A stretch of DNA of 64,000 nucleotides. Source: Oegoconia quadripuncta (taxonomy: Eukaryota; Arthropoda; Insecta; Lepidoptera; Autostichidae). The notes under the pieces are model-generated. The model searched no databases and was not told the DNA's origin. It was given only the letters and a program-made list of their open reading frames with translations. The position numbers and the translations under genes are program-made. The DNA lies in NCBI GenBank assembly GCA_949316235.1, contig OX438758.1, positions 2,453,772-2,517,771 of the forward strand. Direction: 5' to 3'. Every line of letters begins with the position of its first letter. The stretch's first letter is position 1. Shown here piece by piece: positions 62,156 to 64,000 of this stretch.

Positions 62156-62760
62156 TTTACATAAATAACATCAAATCTATCACATGCAGGGGAGCGTGCC
62201 CCCCTGCGTGCGTTGCCTACCCAGCTTGTCTAGCGGATGTGGATGTAATTTTTGTCTAAAAACCAACCAAAAAAAACTAAAAACAGTGTTTTGAAGTCCT
62301 GTCGGACATTAGTGATACTTAAGTTTTAAATTAACTGGTTCGGATTGCTTTTCTGTCTCTGCAGTTATATATAAAATTGTCGTGGATAACGGAGTTGGTT
62401 ACACAATGACCTCCATTGTCTACATATAAGATTATAAAACATAACTGTATTGTGTAGCTATTACTTGTCCTGAATAAAATAAAATAAAAATAAATAGAGT
62501 TTATACTTTGTAGTTTCTGTAAGATACTTCATTATGTACTACACTACTGCCACAGAATTAATATAGTACTAACGTACTACTGCGTTGTTTAAATCTGTGT
62601 TTCAGTAGTCACTTTAAGTTACAACCACTTGCCATGACGAACAAACACAAAATGTATGAGTCTTGATGAAGCGGCCTGACGTGCGAATCAAGCCAATCAT
62701 CAAGCCGTTTGACAAGCACGTGCTTGCGTCAAGCTGCTTGACCGTCTCCGAAGCCCTTAA

Positions 62761-63185
62761 CGATTGCGGTGCGGCCACTTGTACAATAAGCATCACAATT
62801 ATATTGACGATCAGAGTATAGAAAAATAAACCTTAAGTTAATACAATAATCAAGTTCATTTTTACTTTGGTTCTACTTGTTATCAAACAAAGAAAAATGG
62901 ATAGGTATACAAGGTTATTTATTGTATACCTGAAACTTGAGATTAGTTTGGTTAGAACCGCGTATTGACTCGATTCAGACTATAAAAATATGGGGTTATA
63001 TTTTTCTCTTAATTAGTTATCTAATTAAGGAATGATCAACACCCTACAAGCGGAAACATAACAGTAACTGAATTCGTAACAATCCTTTATTTTTATTATA
63101 TTTTTTTCTAGCCATATTGAGGGTGCATCGGCTTTTTGGTTTTTTGGTGTACAAAATAATGTACAAAATATAACCTTGTGTTACG
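62761..63185. other. No recognised gene
   Basis: AT-rich, nothing supported. Confidence 0.35.
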
Positions 63186-63611
63186 GGTTTAGGACCCGAT
63201 TTCGAACGACATAATATAAGCGAAAGCCATTTGTACGACGCCAGATAATCGAAGTGTCATATGAACGAAACGCCATTTAGCCGATGGGCCATTTAATCGA
63301 AAAGACAAATATGCGAAAGCCATAAAATCGAATGTACAGTTGTGCGATGAGTTCGAAAATATTACAAATATGTCAACCTAACATCGAAGCTTAAGGCGGG
63401 AGCGAAGGCCTTAACCTTCTGAAACTAACCAACAACTCGCTCGCTCGCTACAGATAGGGGTCTATACATTCGATCTTATGGCTTTCGCATATTTGTCTTT
63501 TCGATTAAAGACCCGTCGGCTAAATGGCGTTTCGTTCATATGGCAGTTCGATTATCTGGCGTCGCACAAATGGCTTTCGCTTCTATGTCTTTCGAAATCG
63601 GGTCCTAAACC
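63186..63611. mobile_element. Foldback element with ~16-bp periodic arms (FB-3)
   Basis: 426 bp with inverted arms of about 155 bp that agree at roughly nine bases in ten, starting GGTTTAGGACCCGATTTCGA on both sides, and a unique centre at about 63350-63465. Each arm is itself made of eight to ten degenerate units of 14-17 bp around CGAAA and GCCAT, for example ATGAACGAAACGCCAT and TTAGCCGATGGGCCAT. A possible imperfect duplication TTGTGTTAC/TTGTATTAT flanks it. No transposase. Same design as 24342-24771 with a different unit. Confidence 0.7.
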
Positions 63612-64000
63612 TTTGTATTATAGTGTCGTAAAGATAATTCCGATTTCGTCGAATCCAACTCGGATGGACAGCGATTGGGAAACTGCGCAACGTTAACTCG
63701 TCCAGATACCTTAGCGCTTGAAGACGATAGTTACCAGTCAAATAACTTATGGCACTTGAATGGATTCTCACTATGGATCTCATAGGAGACCTGAAGGTTA
63801 CACAAAGACAAATTATTATTATTAAACGTAATTTGTCCTCGAAGGACTATTATAATATCCGATTACTTGAGTGATAAAAATGGATAGAACTGACCGCTCG
63901 ATTGTCGAGTTATTTCTTTGATTTGTAGTAATACAATAAAGTATTCCTATCGAACACGTAAAAAAGAACAAACTTATAATAACGATAAACGTTAATATTT
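63612..64000. other. No recognised gene
   Basis: Nothing supported in the last 390 bases. Confidence 0.35.

Larger units (their letters stand above)
60558..62756. mobile_element. 2.2-kb element flanked by TTAA
   Basis: Inverted ends GGGATTCGGAGACGGTCAAG (left) and GGGCTTCGGAGACGGTCAAG (right, inward) agree at about 36 of the first 39 bases. TTAA lies at 60554-60557 and 62757-62760. The words TCAAGC and GCTTGA recur in both subterminal regions. The interior has no long ORF, and both arms show a short inward ATGGCA start soon followed by a stop. TTAA targets are used by piggyBac and Kolobok; the GGG end does not fit classical piggyBac, so the superfamily is open. An RTE scrap (60680-60775) and LINE or SINE scraps are nested in it. 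Confidence 0.7.

Overview
This window looks like intergenic or intronic DNA from a butterfly or moth. It is AT-rich and holds no long host gene. It is crowded with transposon types typical of Lepidoptera: jockey-like LINEs, RTE-type LINE tails, several tRNA-derived SINE families, Helitron-like repeats, mariner, BEL/Pao, Harbinger-type and other MITEs. The identification rests on remembered family resemblance; no search was run and the species cannot be named.

Three coding regions are worth naming. An irritans-type mariner (12105-13398) is complete, with a 349-codon transposase, matched terminal inverted repeats and TA duplications. A second DD34D mariner (about 47390-48600) keeps 348 codons but has lost the normal start through an apparent 1-base deletion near codon 9. 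A tiny BEL/Pao element (21652-22332) has two identical 132-bp LTRs, a CTTAC target duplication and only the integrase C-terminal tail between them. All other reverse transcriptase stretches are 5'-truncated LINE fragments.

Layout: 0.1-5.3 kb LINE and SINE debris around a possible minus-strand promoter with a non-coding first exon (1614-1730); 5.3-10 kb SINEs and LINE tails; 10.1-11.4 kb a foldback element split by two LINEs; 12.1-13.4 kb intact mariner; 14.4-15.5 kb a 74-bp satellite with a 182-bp dimer; 16-21 kb LINE and SINE debris; 21.6-22.3 kb BEL/Pao; 24.3-25.6 kb a Helitron-like repeat carrying a foldback element, a LINE and an RTE tail; 26-39 kb dense SINEs; 40-43 kb a 47-bp repeat, a GC-rich LINE end and three DNA-transposon derivatives; 46.0-47.0 kb a 38-bp satellite; 47.4-48.6 kb second mariner; 49-58 kb SINEs and MITEs; 60.6-62.8 kb a 2.2-kb element flanked by TTAA; 63.2-63.6 kb a third foldback element.

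The most unusual signal is a shared architecture at 10098-11385, 24342-24771 and 63186-63611. Each is built from a degenerate unit of about 15-16 bp that runs one way in the left half and the opposite way in the right half. The unit sequence differs between elements, and two of them have flanking duplications of about 9 bp. I do not recognise these as a named family. Many insertions are nested, which gives a usable relative chronology.

SINE names used here are local: SINE-A (about 320 bp, starts CCGCCTCCGTGGCTCAATG), SINE-B (head CCTGTTTGGTGTAGTGGTTA, 3' end with CCATCTGGTATCCACAA), SINE-C (head GACCGATTGGTGTAGTGGAT, 3' end with TAGATGATTGGTGTAAGTG), SINE-E (head with GTGGCTCAGCGGTT). LINE-J is the jockey-like LINE with a GATTT-type tail; LINE-T is a LINE 3' end with a TATTG-type tail.
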